Assembly: GCA_910587425.1 (NCBI GenBank)
Contig: CAJUKU010000002.1
Location: 200,283-264,282, forward strand
Direction of reading: 5' to 3'
From: an uncultured Muribaculaceae bacterium
GTDB lineage: Bacteria; Bacteroidota; Bacteroidia; Bacteroidales; Muribaculaceae
Length of the DNA stretch: 64,000 nucleotides
Shown: one piece after another, positions 9,076 through 18,015 of the stretch
How the letters are laid out: each line of letters begins with the position of its first letter
Position numbering within the stretch: the first letter of the stretch is position 1
Notes under the pieces: generated by a model
Told to the model about the DNA's origin: nothing
Seen by the model: only the letters and a program-made list of their open reading frames with translations
Databases searched by the model: none
Made by a program: the position numbers and the translations under genes

Positions 9076-12000
9076 TTATGCTTTTACTCTTTCGCTACGG
9101 CGGTATATGAGCCAGTAGACGAGCGGAATCAGGAATATACTTATAAGGGTTCCGACCACCATCGATCCGATCATCGCTATGGCGAGAGGGCGCTGAAGCT
9201 CAGATCCCATATCGGAAGTGAAGAGCATCGGCACCATAGCAAATATAGTGGTGAGCGATGTCATTATGATAGGACGCAGGCGGCGCAATCCGGCGGTGTG
9301 GATCGACTCAAGCAGGGGCATACCTGTCTTGCGCAACTCGTTTATGGCATCGAGTTTGAGGATTGAGTCATTGACCACGATACCGCAGGTGACGATTATA
9401 CCGATGGCGCTCATGAGGTTGAGGGTGTGTCCGCAGATCCATAGGGTTATGAGTGCGAAAGCGGTGTCGAGCGGTATCTCGATGAGGACAATGAGCGGCT
9501 GCAGGAAGCTCTCGAACTGCGCGCAGAGGATGAAGTACATGAGCAGTATCGAGATAAGGAGTATCACCACCATCTCGCGCATCATCTTGGCGTTGGAGAA
9601 TATGCTTCCGGTGAAATCTACCTCCCATGCAGGGGAATCATCGACAGTGGCGCGGATACGGCTGACAGTCACATCGGGATTGTCGACGGTGCTGAAAGAG
9701 AATGGGATGTACTCACCGTCGCGTCCGGCTGAGATATCCTTAAGGTCACGGTCGCGCGTGATGGTCACAAGGTGACTCAGCGGTATCTCGCTGACCTTGC
9801 CGTTGTTGTCCTTATCAGGGGCTGTGAGCACGAACGTGGATGCGAGCACATCGCTAACGGAGCGCTCTTCGCCGGCTATGCCGATAGGGAGATACTGCTG
9901 ATATGAGCGCAGGGTGCCGACGGTATTGCTCTTGAATGCGGTGCGGAGCGCACGCTGCACGGTGGCGTAATCCACACGGTAGAGAAGCAGACGCGAGCGG
10001 TCGATGACAATGTTTATACGGTCGCGCAACGCTACCTCATCAGTGGCGAGCGCGGTAGCCGAATCAATCCGCTGCTGCATGGCAAGTATTTCGTCGATAT
10101 CATTCTTCCGCCCCTTGTCGGCAGGATATACGCGTGCCTCGAGCAGAGCCTCGTCGGACGAGAATATCTTTTCAAATATGTTTTCCGGTGGCGAGAATGT
10201 CACGGTTGCCCGCGGATAAGCCTCGGAGAGCAGCATGCGGAGGCGTTCCGTAGCAGCGGCGATGTGCGACGGATCGGAGGTGCGGATGTAGATTTCCGCC
10301 TCCGAGGGCGAGAGTTCCGATCCGGCGTCGAGCAGATAGTCCTGCACTCCAATATACGCCGAGTTCTGTACAACGGTGGAGTCAAGTCCCTGCAGCAGAG
10401 TGTTGACACGTCCGGCATTGGCATCGACATTTATGTTCTCGTTCCACTCTATGCGTGCTATTGCCTCGCTCTGGTCGATCTGCGGCATGCGCTCGACAGG
10501 CAGAACGTAGAACATCACCACACAAAGAGGCACAATCAGTAAGATCACCACGATCCATGCGCGCCAATGGGCGAATACAGAGTCGATCACTGCGGTGTAG
10601 GTACGCGCCAACCATGAATTTATGCTGTCAGTTATCCGCTCAGACCGGCTCTTGCCTGTGGTCTTACGCAGACGGACACGGTAAACGAGCAGATAGATGA
10701 CCGGCAGAAGCATGATACCCACGATGTAGCTCACGGCGAGCCCGGCTGTGATTGAGAATGCCTGGTCTGTGAAAATCGCTCCGGCGATACCGCTCATGAA
10801 AATCAGCGGCAGAAATACAGCCACAGTGGTGAGCGATGAGCTGAGCATCGGCGTGATCATCTCGGTGGTGCCGGCATCGCATGAGCGCAGAAGCGACATC
10901 CCGCGGTGGCGGTATTGCGTGATGTTCTCCGTCACTATCACGGAGTTGTCGATCATCATGCCCACGGCGAGGATCAGACCGGAGAGCGATATGATATTGA
11001 CCGATACATGGAAAAGATAGAAGAGCAGGAATGTGATTATGATCGACACCACAATGCTCGATCCGATGATGATCGATGCGCGCATGTCGCCCATGAACAG
11101 CGCCGTTACCACAAACACGAGAATGAATCCGAGAATGAGGTTCTGAACGAGGTTGGATATCGTGTAGTCGAGCAGCTCCGTCTGATTGCGTGATTCCGTA
11201 AATTCAATGTCGGGATAGAGCTTGGAAAAATACTCCGCTGTAGATCGGAGCGATTCTTTCATCGCATCCATATTCTCCTCGCTCTGCTTGATGATGGCGA
11301 GCGTAACGGCACGCTTTCCGTCGGAGTAAGAGTAACCATCCTCCCCCTCAGCCACGATGCTCACCGACGCGAAGTCGCGGAGCTGCAGCAGGCGGTCACC
11401 GTTGCGGATGTAGATATTCTCCACATCCTCCACTGTGCGCAGCTGGTTCGACACATGCACGTTGTATTCATAATATCCGTCGCGCACGGTCATCGATCCA
11501 GGCTCGGCGTTATTAGCCTCGAGCGCCGACTCTATATCGGAAATCGTCACACCTGCCACACGCATCTTCTTCTCGTCGGGGACAATGCGCAGGTACTGTC
11601 CGGGGATGCCGGTTACATCAGCCATCGCGATCTCCGGCAGCTGCTCTATGCGTCGGCGCACGACATTGTCGGCGAGATCGCACATCTGGAGAAACTTCGT
11701 CTCATCAGGATCAGTGTACGGCTCGTTGTCGCGCAGCGTCAGGTTGAGGTAGAGCACCGGAATGTCGGTAGCACTCGCTTTGATAGCCTTGGGGCGTTTT
11801 GTGTCCTTCGGCAGGGAGTTCATCGCCGCGTCGATCTTCTCGTTGACTTCGATGAAAGCGAGATCAGTGTTCACTCCGTAGTCGAACTCAAGATTTATGA
11901 CAGCCATTCCGTCGCGCGTGCGGCTGTTGATCTCGTGCAGACCGCTCACCTGCAGCAGCTGGCGGCGCACCGGCGCCGTGACATTGTTCTCAAGTTCGCG

Positions 12001-12162
12001 CGCGCCGCTGTTGTCGCCTGTGATCTGCACTGTTATGTGCGGAATGGCTATAGCCGGCAGCAGCGATACCGGGAGAGTGAAATATGTCACCAGTCCCACT
12101 ATCAGGCACGCCAGGAATGCCATTATGACGGCTATAGGCCGCTTGAGAAGAAAATGTACCAC
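9076..12162 (-). CDS. RND-family efflux transporter, inner-membrane pump (first of operon)
   Basis: AcrB/CzcA-superfamily RND pump, 1028 residues, full length. The first membrane helix is at residues 8-30. Large periplasmic loops flank two six-helix bundles, and helix four carries GMMIDNSVIVTENI (around residue 400) with a single acidic residue of the proton relay. Family role: proton-driven export of drugs, metals or metabolites from periplasm or membrane through an adaptor and TolC. It shares little obvious sequence with the pump at 3300-6485, so the two are not a recent duplication. It ends five bases before the ATG of the next propeller gene; the upstream propeller gene ends 61 bases before its start. 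Confidence 0.93.
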   Translation of the reverse strand: MVHFLLKRPIAVIMAFLACLIVGLVTYFTLPVSLLPAIAIPHITVQITGDNSGARELENNVTAPVRRQLLQVSGLHEINSRTRDGMAVINLEFDYGVNTDLAFIEVNEKIDAAMNSLPKDTKRPKAIKASATDIPVLYLNLTLRDNEPYTDPDETKFLQMCDLADNVVRRRIEQLPEIAMADVTGIPGQYLRIVPDEKKMRVAGVTISDIESALEANNAEPGSMTVRDGYYEYNVHVSNQLRTVEDVENIYIRNGDRLLQLRDFASVSIVAEGEDGYSYSDGKRAVTLAIIKQSEENMDAMKESLRSTAEYFSKLYPDIEFTESRNQTELLDYTISNLVQNLILGFILVFVVTALFMGDMRASIIIGSSIVVSIIITFLLFYLFHVSVNIISLSGLILAVGMMIDNSVIVTENITQYRHRGMSLLRSCDAGTTEMITPMLSSSLTTVAVFLPLIFMSGIAGAIFTDQAFSITAGLAVSYIVGIMLLPVIYLLVYRVRLRKTTGKSRSERITDSINSWLARTYTAVIDSVFAHWRAWIVVILLIVPLCVVMFYVLPVERMPQIDQSEAIARIEWNENINVDANAGRVNTLLQGLDSTVVQNSAYIGVQDYLLDAGSELSPSEAEIYIRTSDPSHIAAATERLRMLLSEAYPRATVTFSPPENIFEKIFSSDEALLEARVYPADKGRKNDIDEILAMQQRIDSATALATDEVALRDRINIVIDRSRLLLYRVDYATVQRALRTAFKSNTVGTLRSYQQYLPIGIAGEERSVSDVLASTFVLTAPDKDNNGKVSEIPLSHLVTITRDRDLKDISAGRDGEYIPFSFSTVDNPDVTVSRIRATVDDSPAWEVDFTGSIFSNAKMMREMVVILLISILLMYFILCAQFESFLQPLIVLIEIPLDTAFALITLWICGHTLNLMSAIGIIVTCGIVVNDSILKLDAINELRKTGMPLLESIHTAGLRRLRPIIMTSLTTIFAMVPMLFTSDMGSELQRPLAIAMIGSMVVGTLISIFLIPLVYWLIYRRSERVKA

Positions 12163-12223
12163 GGTAGTCGGTCAGTAAATGTCAAGGTCTTGCAGAACCC
12201 CGACAACGTGTTATTCTTTTTGT

Positions 12224-13402
12224 TTATTTTATCTCCACCTCGACAATCATCGGGTTTACATCATCCGTGCCTTTCACACGTGCCATTTCGTCGGCAGATA
12301 TAATGAAGTAGAAGTTATCGGAGTTCATGTAATCGGCAGGATAGCCGTAATATGTCTCACCATCAACTGTCACGGGGAAACCGGCGAGCCAGTCGGCATC
12401 GCGCCCCTGCGGCTGCTCATGGCGGTATACGAGCTTGCCGTCTTCGAGCGAATAGGCGTCGAAACGGAGCACTCCCCCGTTATTATATTCGCCGAAAGTA
12501 TAGCGCACCAGGGCGTAACGTGAATTGAATATCGGATGAAGGGGGTTTAGATGGTCATTATCCACAGCCTTGAGCTCTTCCATTGTTTCAAGAGATCCCC
12601 AATCATAGGCATACTTTCCGAGATTCATGGCTATGTGCGGTTCCAAAGAGTGATCCTGACAATTCACACGGTATATCGTGTCGAGATCATTCACGTAGTT
12701 TTCACCACGCAGTGTTGTGATTATATCCATCAGCTGTGTGACGAATATCCCCCAACGGCGCGACTTCATGCGTATAGTACCGTCAGGCTGCCAGTCGTGG
12801 GAATACAGATACAGATCCTTCTCACGTGTCACATGCGGTCCGCCGTCGAACGACAGCGGTTCATTGAACGCCAGCCAGCCGCCACCCGCCGCAGCCGCAA
12901 GATTCTGTATGGAATCATTGCGCACGGAGCGCAGATACTTGCCGTCGGCTGTGTATTGCTTGATCATACCGAAACTGAAGTCCTGATCAAGTATCGACCA
13001 CATTCCTCCGTCACCTTCTGTAAACACGCCTTCATATCCTCTGGCACACTCCTCAGGTCCGGCTCCGAAAGGATTAAACGCATCGGTTAGTTTGCCGTCA
13101 GGATAGCTGAAAGTGCAGACCCAGCTATTGCCATGATCATAACCCTGATTCTTTATGTATATGCGGTTGTCCACAACACCACCTACAATAAACCGGTTGA
13201 GCATACTGCTGTCAGTAAACTCCGGGCGGCAGACGTTGACCACACGCATACGGTCGCTTAGATTATCAAGACTGTCGATATCGAAACTTTCCTCAACATT
13301 CATGCTCAGCAGCTTGCCATCGGCGGCTCCATTACTGCCTGTGCATCCCGCAAAAGCGAGCGCTGCAGCCATATATGCGATATTTAGCGATTTAACATTC
13401 AT
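12224..13402 (-). CDS. Six-bladed beta-propeller lipoprotein
   Basis: Predicted lipoprotein of 392 residues. Signal sequence MNVKSLNIAYMAAALAFAGC has a lipobox ending in Cys, then repeated short beta-rich blocks of the six-bladed propeller type found beside transport and TonB genes in Bacteroidales (FNPFGAGPEECARGYEG, the GxGPxE pattern). The frame is open 14 codons further upstream, but only the ATG at 13402 gives a proper lipoprotein signal. It starts 31 bases after the adaptor gene and precedes the first RND pump. It is a distant relative in fold, not a close copy, of the propeller at 8025-9071. Function unknown. Confidence 0.78.
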   Translation of the reverse strand: MNVKSLNIAYMAAALAFAGCTGSNGAADGKLLSMNVEESFDIDSLDNLSDRMRVVNVCRPEFTDSSMLNRFIVGGVVDNRIYIKNQGYDHGNSWVCTFSYPDGKLTDAFNPFGAGPEECARGYEGVFTEGDGGMWSILDQDFSFGMIKQYTADGKYLRSVRNDSIQNLAAAAGGGWLAFNEPLSFDGGPHVTREKDLYLYSHDWQPDGTIRMKSRRWGIFVTQLMDIITTLRGENYVNDLDTIYRVNCQDHSLEPHIAMNLGKYAYDWGSLETMEELKAVDNDHLNPLHPIFNSRYALVRYTFGEYNNGGVLRFDAYSLEDGKLVYRHEQPQGRDADWLAGFPVTVDGETYYGYPADYMNSDNFYFIISADEMARVKGTDDVNPMIVEVEIK

Positions 13403-13433
13403 GATATATAAATCTTTGATTTCAGTCACAACA

Positions 13434-14546
13434 TCATTCTGCATCGGTATCCGCTACGGCAGCCTTACCGGAGTCAGAAACGACTTTAACCGGCGCCTCG
13501 TGTGCGAGATTCACGTTGCCGTCGTAAATCACGCGCATTCCTGCCTCAAGCCCATCATCGACTATACACTCGTTCATATTCTCAAGTCCGGTATGCACAT
13601 AATTCCAAATAGCCTTGCCGTCCTGTTCGGTGAAAACCACCTGCTTGCCCGTGCGGAGCACAACAGCGCTCTTAGGTACCACAAAGCACTCCTGCATGGC
13701 GCGCTTCACGCTCACCTTGACGTTCATGCCGTCGAAAAGTCCCGCAACGCCTCCTACCGATGCGCGCACCTTGACAAGTCCATCGGTATCGACTACGGGA
13801 TTTATCTCCGTTACGCGTCCGGTTCCGGTTGCATCCGAGGCAAAAGCCGTGACAGTCACCTCGTCACCCGGACGGAGCATGGCAAGTTCATTCTCAAGCA
13901 CACTGAATTCCACATCCATGTTTCCGTCGGATACTATGCGGCAGAACGGCTCCGAAGAACTCGGACGGTTGTGGGCGCGTTGGAACAGATTTGCAACGAC
14001 ACCGGAGAAAGGCGCCACGAGTGTCGACTCATCGAGCGAGCGCTGTGTGGCGGCAAGCACTGTCTCAGCCTGGTCGAGACCGCTGCGCAACCGCGCCAGA
14101 CGCATAACATCAGCCGGCACTTTATCTTTCTGATCAGGATCATATCCCTGACCGATAAGCACATCAGCAAGTTCCAGACGCGCCTTCTCAAGATCATTAC
14201 GGTTCTGCGCCAGCTGATTTTCAAGTTTGAAACGGTCAAGAGTGGCTATCGGCTGACCGGCGCGCACTCGGTCACCGTTTTTCACAAAAATCTTGTCGAT
14301 AACCGCATCCGACGTCGCGAAATTGAGATCCGCAAAGTCATGTGCCGACATCTTGCCGTTGCTCACTATTTCATGGCTGAACACCGACGGCTGCAGCGTC
14401 ATTACCTTCACCTCGGCGATCTTCGAAGGAAGAACCGTGGCAATGGAATCCTTATCCTTATTGCTTTCAGTTGACGAGGATCCGCAGGAGACAATGCCGA
14501 AGCACAGCACCACCGACGGAATTATGGCATAGATTTTGGTGCGCAT
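13434..14546 (-). CDS. Efflux RND transporter periplasmic adaptor (membrane fusion) lipoprotein
   Basis: HlyD/AcrA-type adaptor of about 370 residues. It has a lipoprotein signal with lipobox GIVSC, a biotinyl-lipoyl-like half-motif (IDKIFVKNGDRVRAGQPIATLD), a coiled-coil hairpin around residues 105-160, a second lipoyl half (STLVAPFSGVVANLF), then beta-barrel and membrane-proximal domains. It links inner-membrane pump to outer-membrane channel. As first gene of the operon it directly follows a good promoter. ATG at 14546 is preferred to the TTG two codons upstream because it begins the lipoprotein signal. Confidence 0.93.
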   Translation of the reverse strand: MRTKIYAIIPSVVLCFGIVSCGSSSTESNKDKDSIATVLPSKIAEVKVMTLQPSVFSHEIVSNGKMSAHDFADLNFATSDAVIDKIFVKNGDRVRAGQPIATLDRFKLENQLAQNRNDLEKARLELADVLIGQGYDPDQKDKVPADVMRLARLRSGLDQAETVLAATQRSLDESTLVAPFSGVVANLFQRAHNRPSSSEPFCRIVSDGNMDVEFSVLENELAMLRPGDEVTVTAFASDATGTGRVTEINPVVDTDGLVKVRASVGGVAGLFDGMNVKVSVKRAMQECFVVPKSAVVLRTGKQVVFTEQDGKAIWNYVHTGLENMNECIVDDGLEAGMRVIYDGNVNLAHEAPVKVVSDSGKAAVADTDAE

Positions 14547-14659
14547 AAACAATTGGTTTATATGGTTGACGCATTAATTACTCTTTCAAAATCACCGGCA
14601 TTGAGCTCTGACATAATCATCTGTTTACGAAGTAAGCTCTGCCAATGGCTTTCAGACAG

Positions 14660-14689
14660 CAAATTTACGACTGAATCGCTCACTTCAAA
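14660..14689 (-). promoter_or_regulatory. Promoter of the six-gene efflux operon
   Basis: On the minus strand TTTG (14686-14689), 18 bases, then TAAATTTG (14660-14667): close to the Bacteroidota -33/-7 consensus. The predicted start gives a leader of about 105 bases before the adaptor ATG. Confidence 0.65.
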
Positions 14690-14863
14690 CATTTACATGG
14701 ATTATTTTATATTTTTTAACCCAACTCCGTTTATTACTAAGACACCGAAAATCGAAAATCGTTACACGTCCTCCTTGTTTTTAACCTATTTTCACATCCT
14801 ACCCCACACAACGCATATATATATACAGTCTATAAGCAGGCAAAACAAGACAACTTGTAACAA

Positions 14864-14894
14864 TCTGATGTTTGGGAAAGAATTACTAACTTTG
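14864..14894 (+). promoter_or_regulatory. Promoter with -7 element five bases from the ATG
   Basis: TCTG (14864-14867), 19 bases, TAACTTTG (14887-14894), then only five bases to the ATG at 14900. If the start point is the usual 5-8 bases after the -7 element, the transcript begins at or within the start codon. Confidence 0.6.
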
Positions 14895-14899
14895 CGTCC

Positions 14900-16744
14900 A
14901 TGCAAACGATCAGAGAGAGAGCACTTGAGCTATTGTCGCCGGCACGCGATGCCGACACTGCGATAGAAGCGATCAGGCATGGCGCGGATGCCATATATAT
15001 AGGTGGCCCGGCACATGGCGCACGTGCAGCGGCAGCCAACAGTGTGGCGGACATAGCACGCGTGGTGGAATACGCGCACCGCTTTGACGCACGCGTCTAC
15101 GTAACGCTCAACACATTGCTGCGCGACGACGAGCTGCGTGGCGTCGAACGGACGGTCGGAGAGCTTTACCGCGCCGGAGTCGACGCACTGATAGTGCAGG
15201 ATATGGCTATGCTACGCCTCGACATCCCACCGATCGCGCTCCACGCAAGCACACAATGCGACATCCGCACGCCGGAACGCGCCCGGTTTCTCGAAGCTGC
15301 GGGGATGAGCCAGATCGTGATAGCGCGCGAGCTCACACTTGACGAGACAGCACAGATTTGCAGCGCGGTGTCGGTACCTGTAGAGGCGTTCGTCCACGGC
15401 GCATTATGCGTGAGCTACAGCGGCGCATGTTACGCCAGCTACGCATGTGGCGGACGCAGCGCCAACCGCGGCGAATGCGCACAGATATGCCGTCTGCCGT
15501 ACACTCTGCGCGACTCATCGGACCGCACACTGCTGAGCGGACACCTGCTATCGCTGCGTGATCTGAACCGCATCGACGCGCTGCCTGAGCTCGCGGCCGC
15601 CGGGGTCAGCTCCTTCAAGATCGAAGGCAGGCTGAAGGATGCAGCATACGTCAAGAATGTCACATCAGCCTACCGTCAGGCACTCGATCGCCTTATTGAC
15701 TCACACCCAGACATGTATCGCCGTGCATCGTCAGGAACGGTTACACATTCATTCACCCCAGCTCTCGACAAGAGTTTCAACCGCGGCTTCACCGGCTATT
15801 TCACCACCACACGCCGACCTGAAGTATCAATGGCCTCATTCCGATCTCCGAAGTGGCTTGGAGAGGAGATCGGCACCGTCACCGGACGCCGTGGAGCAGC
15901 CTACACCGTGCGGCTCCGGCAAGGGATAAAACTATCCAACGGCGACGGAGCCGGATTTTTCGACACCCGCACCGGCGGATTCACAGGTTTCCGCATAAAC
16001 AGTACCGAGGGCGACCTGATCCGCTCCGCCTCACGGGTAGAGATCCCCATAGGCACTACCCTGCTCCGCAACCGCGACACCGCACGCGATGCCATAATGG
16101 CATCCACGACAGCCACGCGGACGATCGACGCACGGATCACCATGCGTCGCGCGCCGTCAGGAATAGCGCTTGAGATCACCGACGAGTCCGGACGCGCAGC
16201 CGCAACATTCACGCAACTGTCGACCGACGAGGCACGTACACCACAGGAAGAGAACCATCGGCGCATACTCGCAAAGACCGGCGACACTGATTTCCGCGTG
16301 ACAGAAACCGACGACCAAGCCGGAACCGCATTCATACCCGCATCCACGCTCACAGCAATGCGCCGTACCCTCATAGAGGCACTTGAAGCCACTCACCGCG
16401 CCACCTACAGCTACGATTACAGGCGTGCAGCGGCGGATAATGCGCGCGAACTGTTTGACGGCTACACAGCCAACGTTACCAACAGCCTCGCACGTAAATT
16501 TTACACCGACATGGGCGCCACCGATATCATGAAGTCAATAGAGCAGAGCCGCACGGTAGCTCCGGGGACAACAGTGATGACCACGCGTTACTGCCTGCGC
16601 CGGGAGGCGGGACGATGTCTGCGCACACCCCAGGGCAAGCTGTGGGATGAACCGCTGACGCTATGCAGCGGCGACACCCGCTTTCCGCTCCGCTTCGACT
16701 GCCGTCTTTGCGAGATGCATCTGCTCGCGCCTGAAAAGCAATGA
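14900..16744 (+). CDS. U32-family peptidase-like protein, RlhA-like
   Basis: U32 (collagenase-like) family protein of 614 residues. The N-terminal barrel begins ELLSPARDADTAIEAIRHGADAIYIGG, the family signature. A cysteine cluster follows (VHGALCVSYSGACYASYACGG, then GECAQICRLPY), and another Cys group sits near the C-terminus (FDCRLCEM). Full-length U32 proteins with this architecture include RlhA, which hydroxylates a cytidine of 23S rRNA in E. coli, and TrhP, which acts on tRNA. The length and extra C-terminal domain favour the RlhA type, but the call between them is inference. No in-frame start lies upstream, so the ATG is secure. Confidence 0.85.
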   Translation: MQTIRERALELLSPARDADTAIEAIRHGADAIYIGGPAHGARAAAANSVADIARVVEYAHRFDARVYVTLNTLLRDDELRGVERTVGELYRAGVDALIVQDMAMLRLDIPPIALHASTQCDIRTPERARFLEAAGMSQIVIARELTLDETAQICSAVSVPVEAFVHGALCVSYSGACYASYACGGRSANRGECAQICRLPYTLRDSSDRTLLSGHLLSLRDLNRIDALPELAAAGVSSFKIEGRLKDAAYVKNVTSAYRQALDRLIDSHPDMYRRASSGTVTHSFTPALDKSFNRGFTGYFTTTRRPEVSMASFRSPKWLGEEIGTVTGRRGAAYTVRLRQGIKLSNGDGAGFFDTRTGGFTGFRINSTEGDLIRSASRVEIPIGTTLLRNRDTARDAIMASTTATRTIDARITMRRAPSGIALEITDESGRAAATFTQLSTDEARTPQEENHRRILAKTGDTDFRVTETDDQAGTAFIPASTLTAMRRTLIEALEATHRATYSYDYRRAAADNARELFDGYTANVTNSLARKFYTDMGATDIMKSIEQSRTVAPGTTVMTTRYCLRREAGRCLRTPQGKLWDEPLTLCSGDTRFPLRFDCRLCEMHLLAPEKQ

Positions 16745-16828
16745 CGCATATTCTTGAAGAACCCGGCAAAATCAGTGGGTGGCATTCGTGCAAAATCGCG
16801 CGAAACCACAAATCTTATACCGCTGAGG

Positions 16829-16860
16829 CTTGCACAGTTGATTAATAAGCCCTAACTTTG
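16829..16860 (+). promoter_or_regulatory. Promoter for galE
   Basis: CTTG (16829-16832), 20 bases, TAACTTTG (16853-16860). The ATG of galE follows 85 bases later, leaving an untranslated leader of about 80 bases in which I see no strong structure. Confidence 0.6.
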
Positions 16861-16945
16861 TGAGCACGGTTCTGATGCCACGCCGGATCACGGCTCGACA
16901 CACCCGAAAAAAACAGACAATCAACAAACTCACCGTAAATACGTC

Positions 16946-17983
16946 ATGAAAAAAGAAAGGATTCTTGTAACCGGAGGAACGGGCTACATCGGCTCGCACA
17001 CCGTTGTCGAGCTTCAGGCTGCCGGTTACTCAGTGGTAATCATCGACAATCTTTCGAACAGCAATGTAGAAGTGCTCGACGGCATTGAACGCATCTCAGG
17101 CATTCGCCCTGATTTCGTACAGGCTGACTGCACCGACATCAACGCACTCAAGGATCTTTTCGCCAAATATCCCGACATCAAGGGCATCATCAACTTTGCC
17201 GCGAGCAAGGCTGTAGGCGAATCAGTAGAAAAGCCTATCCTCTACTACCGCAACAACCTCAACACGCTCATGAACCTGCTTGACCTCATGGGTCCGAACG
17301 GCGTCAAAGGCATTGTATTCTCCTCATCATGCACTGTCTACGGCGAGCCCGACGTCAACCCCGTGACAGAGCAGTCGCCCATCAAGACCGCCACTTCACC
17401 TTACGGCAACACCAAGCAGATTTCGGAAGAGATCATCACCGATGTGATACGCTCCGGCGCACCGTTCAAGAGCGTCATCCTCCGCTACTTCAACCCCGTT
17501 GGCGCACATCCCTCGGCTGAGATCGGCGAGCTTCCCAACGGCGTTCCCCAGAACCTAATCCCCTACATCACCCAGACAGCTATCGGCATCCGCAAGGAGC
17601 TCAGCGTGTTTGGCGACGATTATCCCACACCCGACGGATCATGCATCCGCGACTTCATCAATGTAGTGGATCTTGCCAAGGCACATGTGAAAGCCATGGA
17701 CCGCATGCTCGAGGATCCCGAAGCCGAACCTATCGAGATCTACAACCTCGGCACCGGCAACGGCGTCAGCGTGCTTGAGCTCATCAACACTTTCGAAAGC
17801 GCTACCGGAGTGAAAGTTCCATACAAGATCGTAGGTCGCCGCACCGGTGATATCGAGAAAGTATGGGGCGATCCGTCGCATGCCAACAAGGTGCTCGGAT
17901 GGAAAGCCGACACCCCACTCGCCGACACCATGCGCTCGGCTTGGGCATGGCAGTGCAAGCTCCGCGAGCGCGGCATCATGTAA
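16946..17983 (+). CDS. galE: UDP-glucose 4-epimerase
   Basis: Short-chain dehydrogenase/reductase-type epimerase, 345 residues, normal length. The NAD-binding GGTGYIGSH is at residues 9-17, the catalytic Ser region FSSSCTVYGEP and the YxxxK pair (SPYGNTKQ) follow, and the C-terminal substrate domain contains the expected RRTGDIEKVW. It interconverts UDP-glucose and UDP-galactose in the cytoplasm for galactose use and for making surface polysaccharide precursors. It has its own promoter; the Lnb-like gene begins 32 bases after its stop and may be co-transcribed. Confidence 0.95.
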   Translation: MKKERILVTGGTGYIGSHTVVELQAAGYSVVIIDNLSNSNVEVLDGIERISGIRPDFVQADCTDINALKDLFAKYPDIKGIINFAASKAVGESVEKPILYYRNNLNTLMNLLDLMGPNGVKGIVFSSSCTVYGEPDVNPVTEQSPIKTATSPYGNTKQISEEIITDVIRSGAPFKSVILRYFNPVGAHPSAEIGELPNGVPQNLIPYITQTAIGIRKELSVFGDDYPTPDGSCIRDFINVVDLAKAHVKAMDRMLEDPEAEPIEIYNLGTGNGVSVLELINTFESATGVKVPYKIVGRRTGDIEKVWGDPSHANKVLGWKADTPLADTMRSAWAWQCKLRERGIM

Positions 17984-18015
17984 GAGCATATACCATAAGC
18001 TCCCCCAACCCGATC

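Larger units (their letters stand above)
14547..14899. other. Divergent promoter region between efflux operon and U32 gene
   Basis: 353 bases without a gene, AT-rich compared with its neighbours. It contains a minus-strand promoter for the efflux operon (14660-14689) and a plus-strand -7 element directly before the U32 gene (14887-14894). I see no strong operator palindrome and no regulator gene next to it. Confidence 0.7.
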
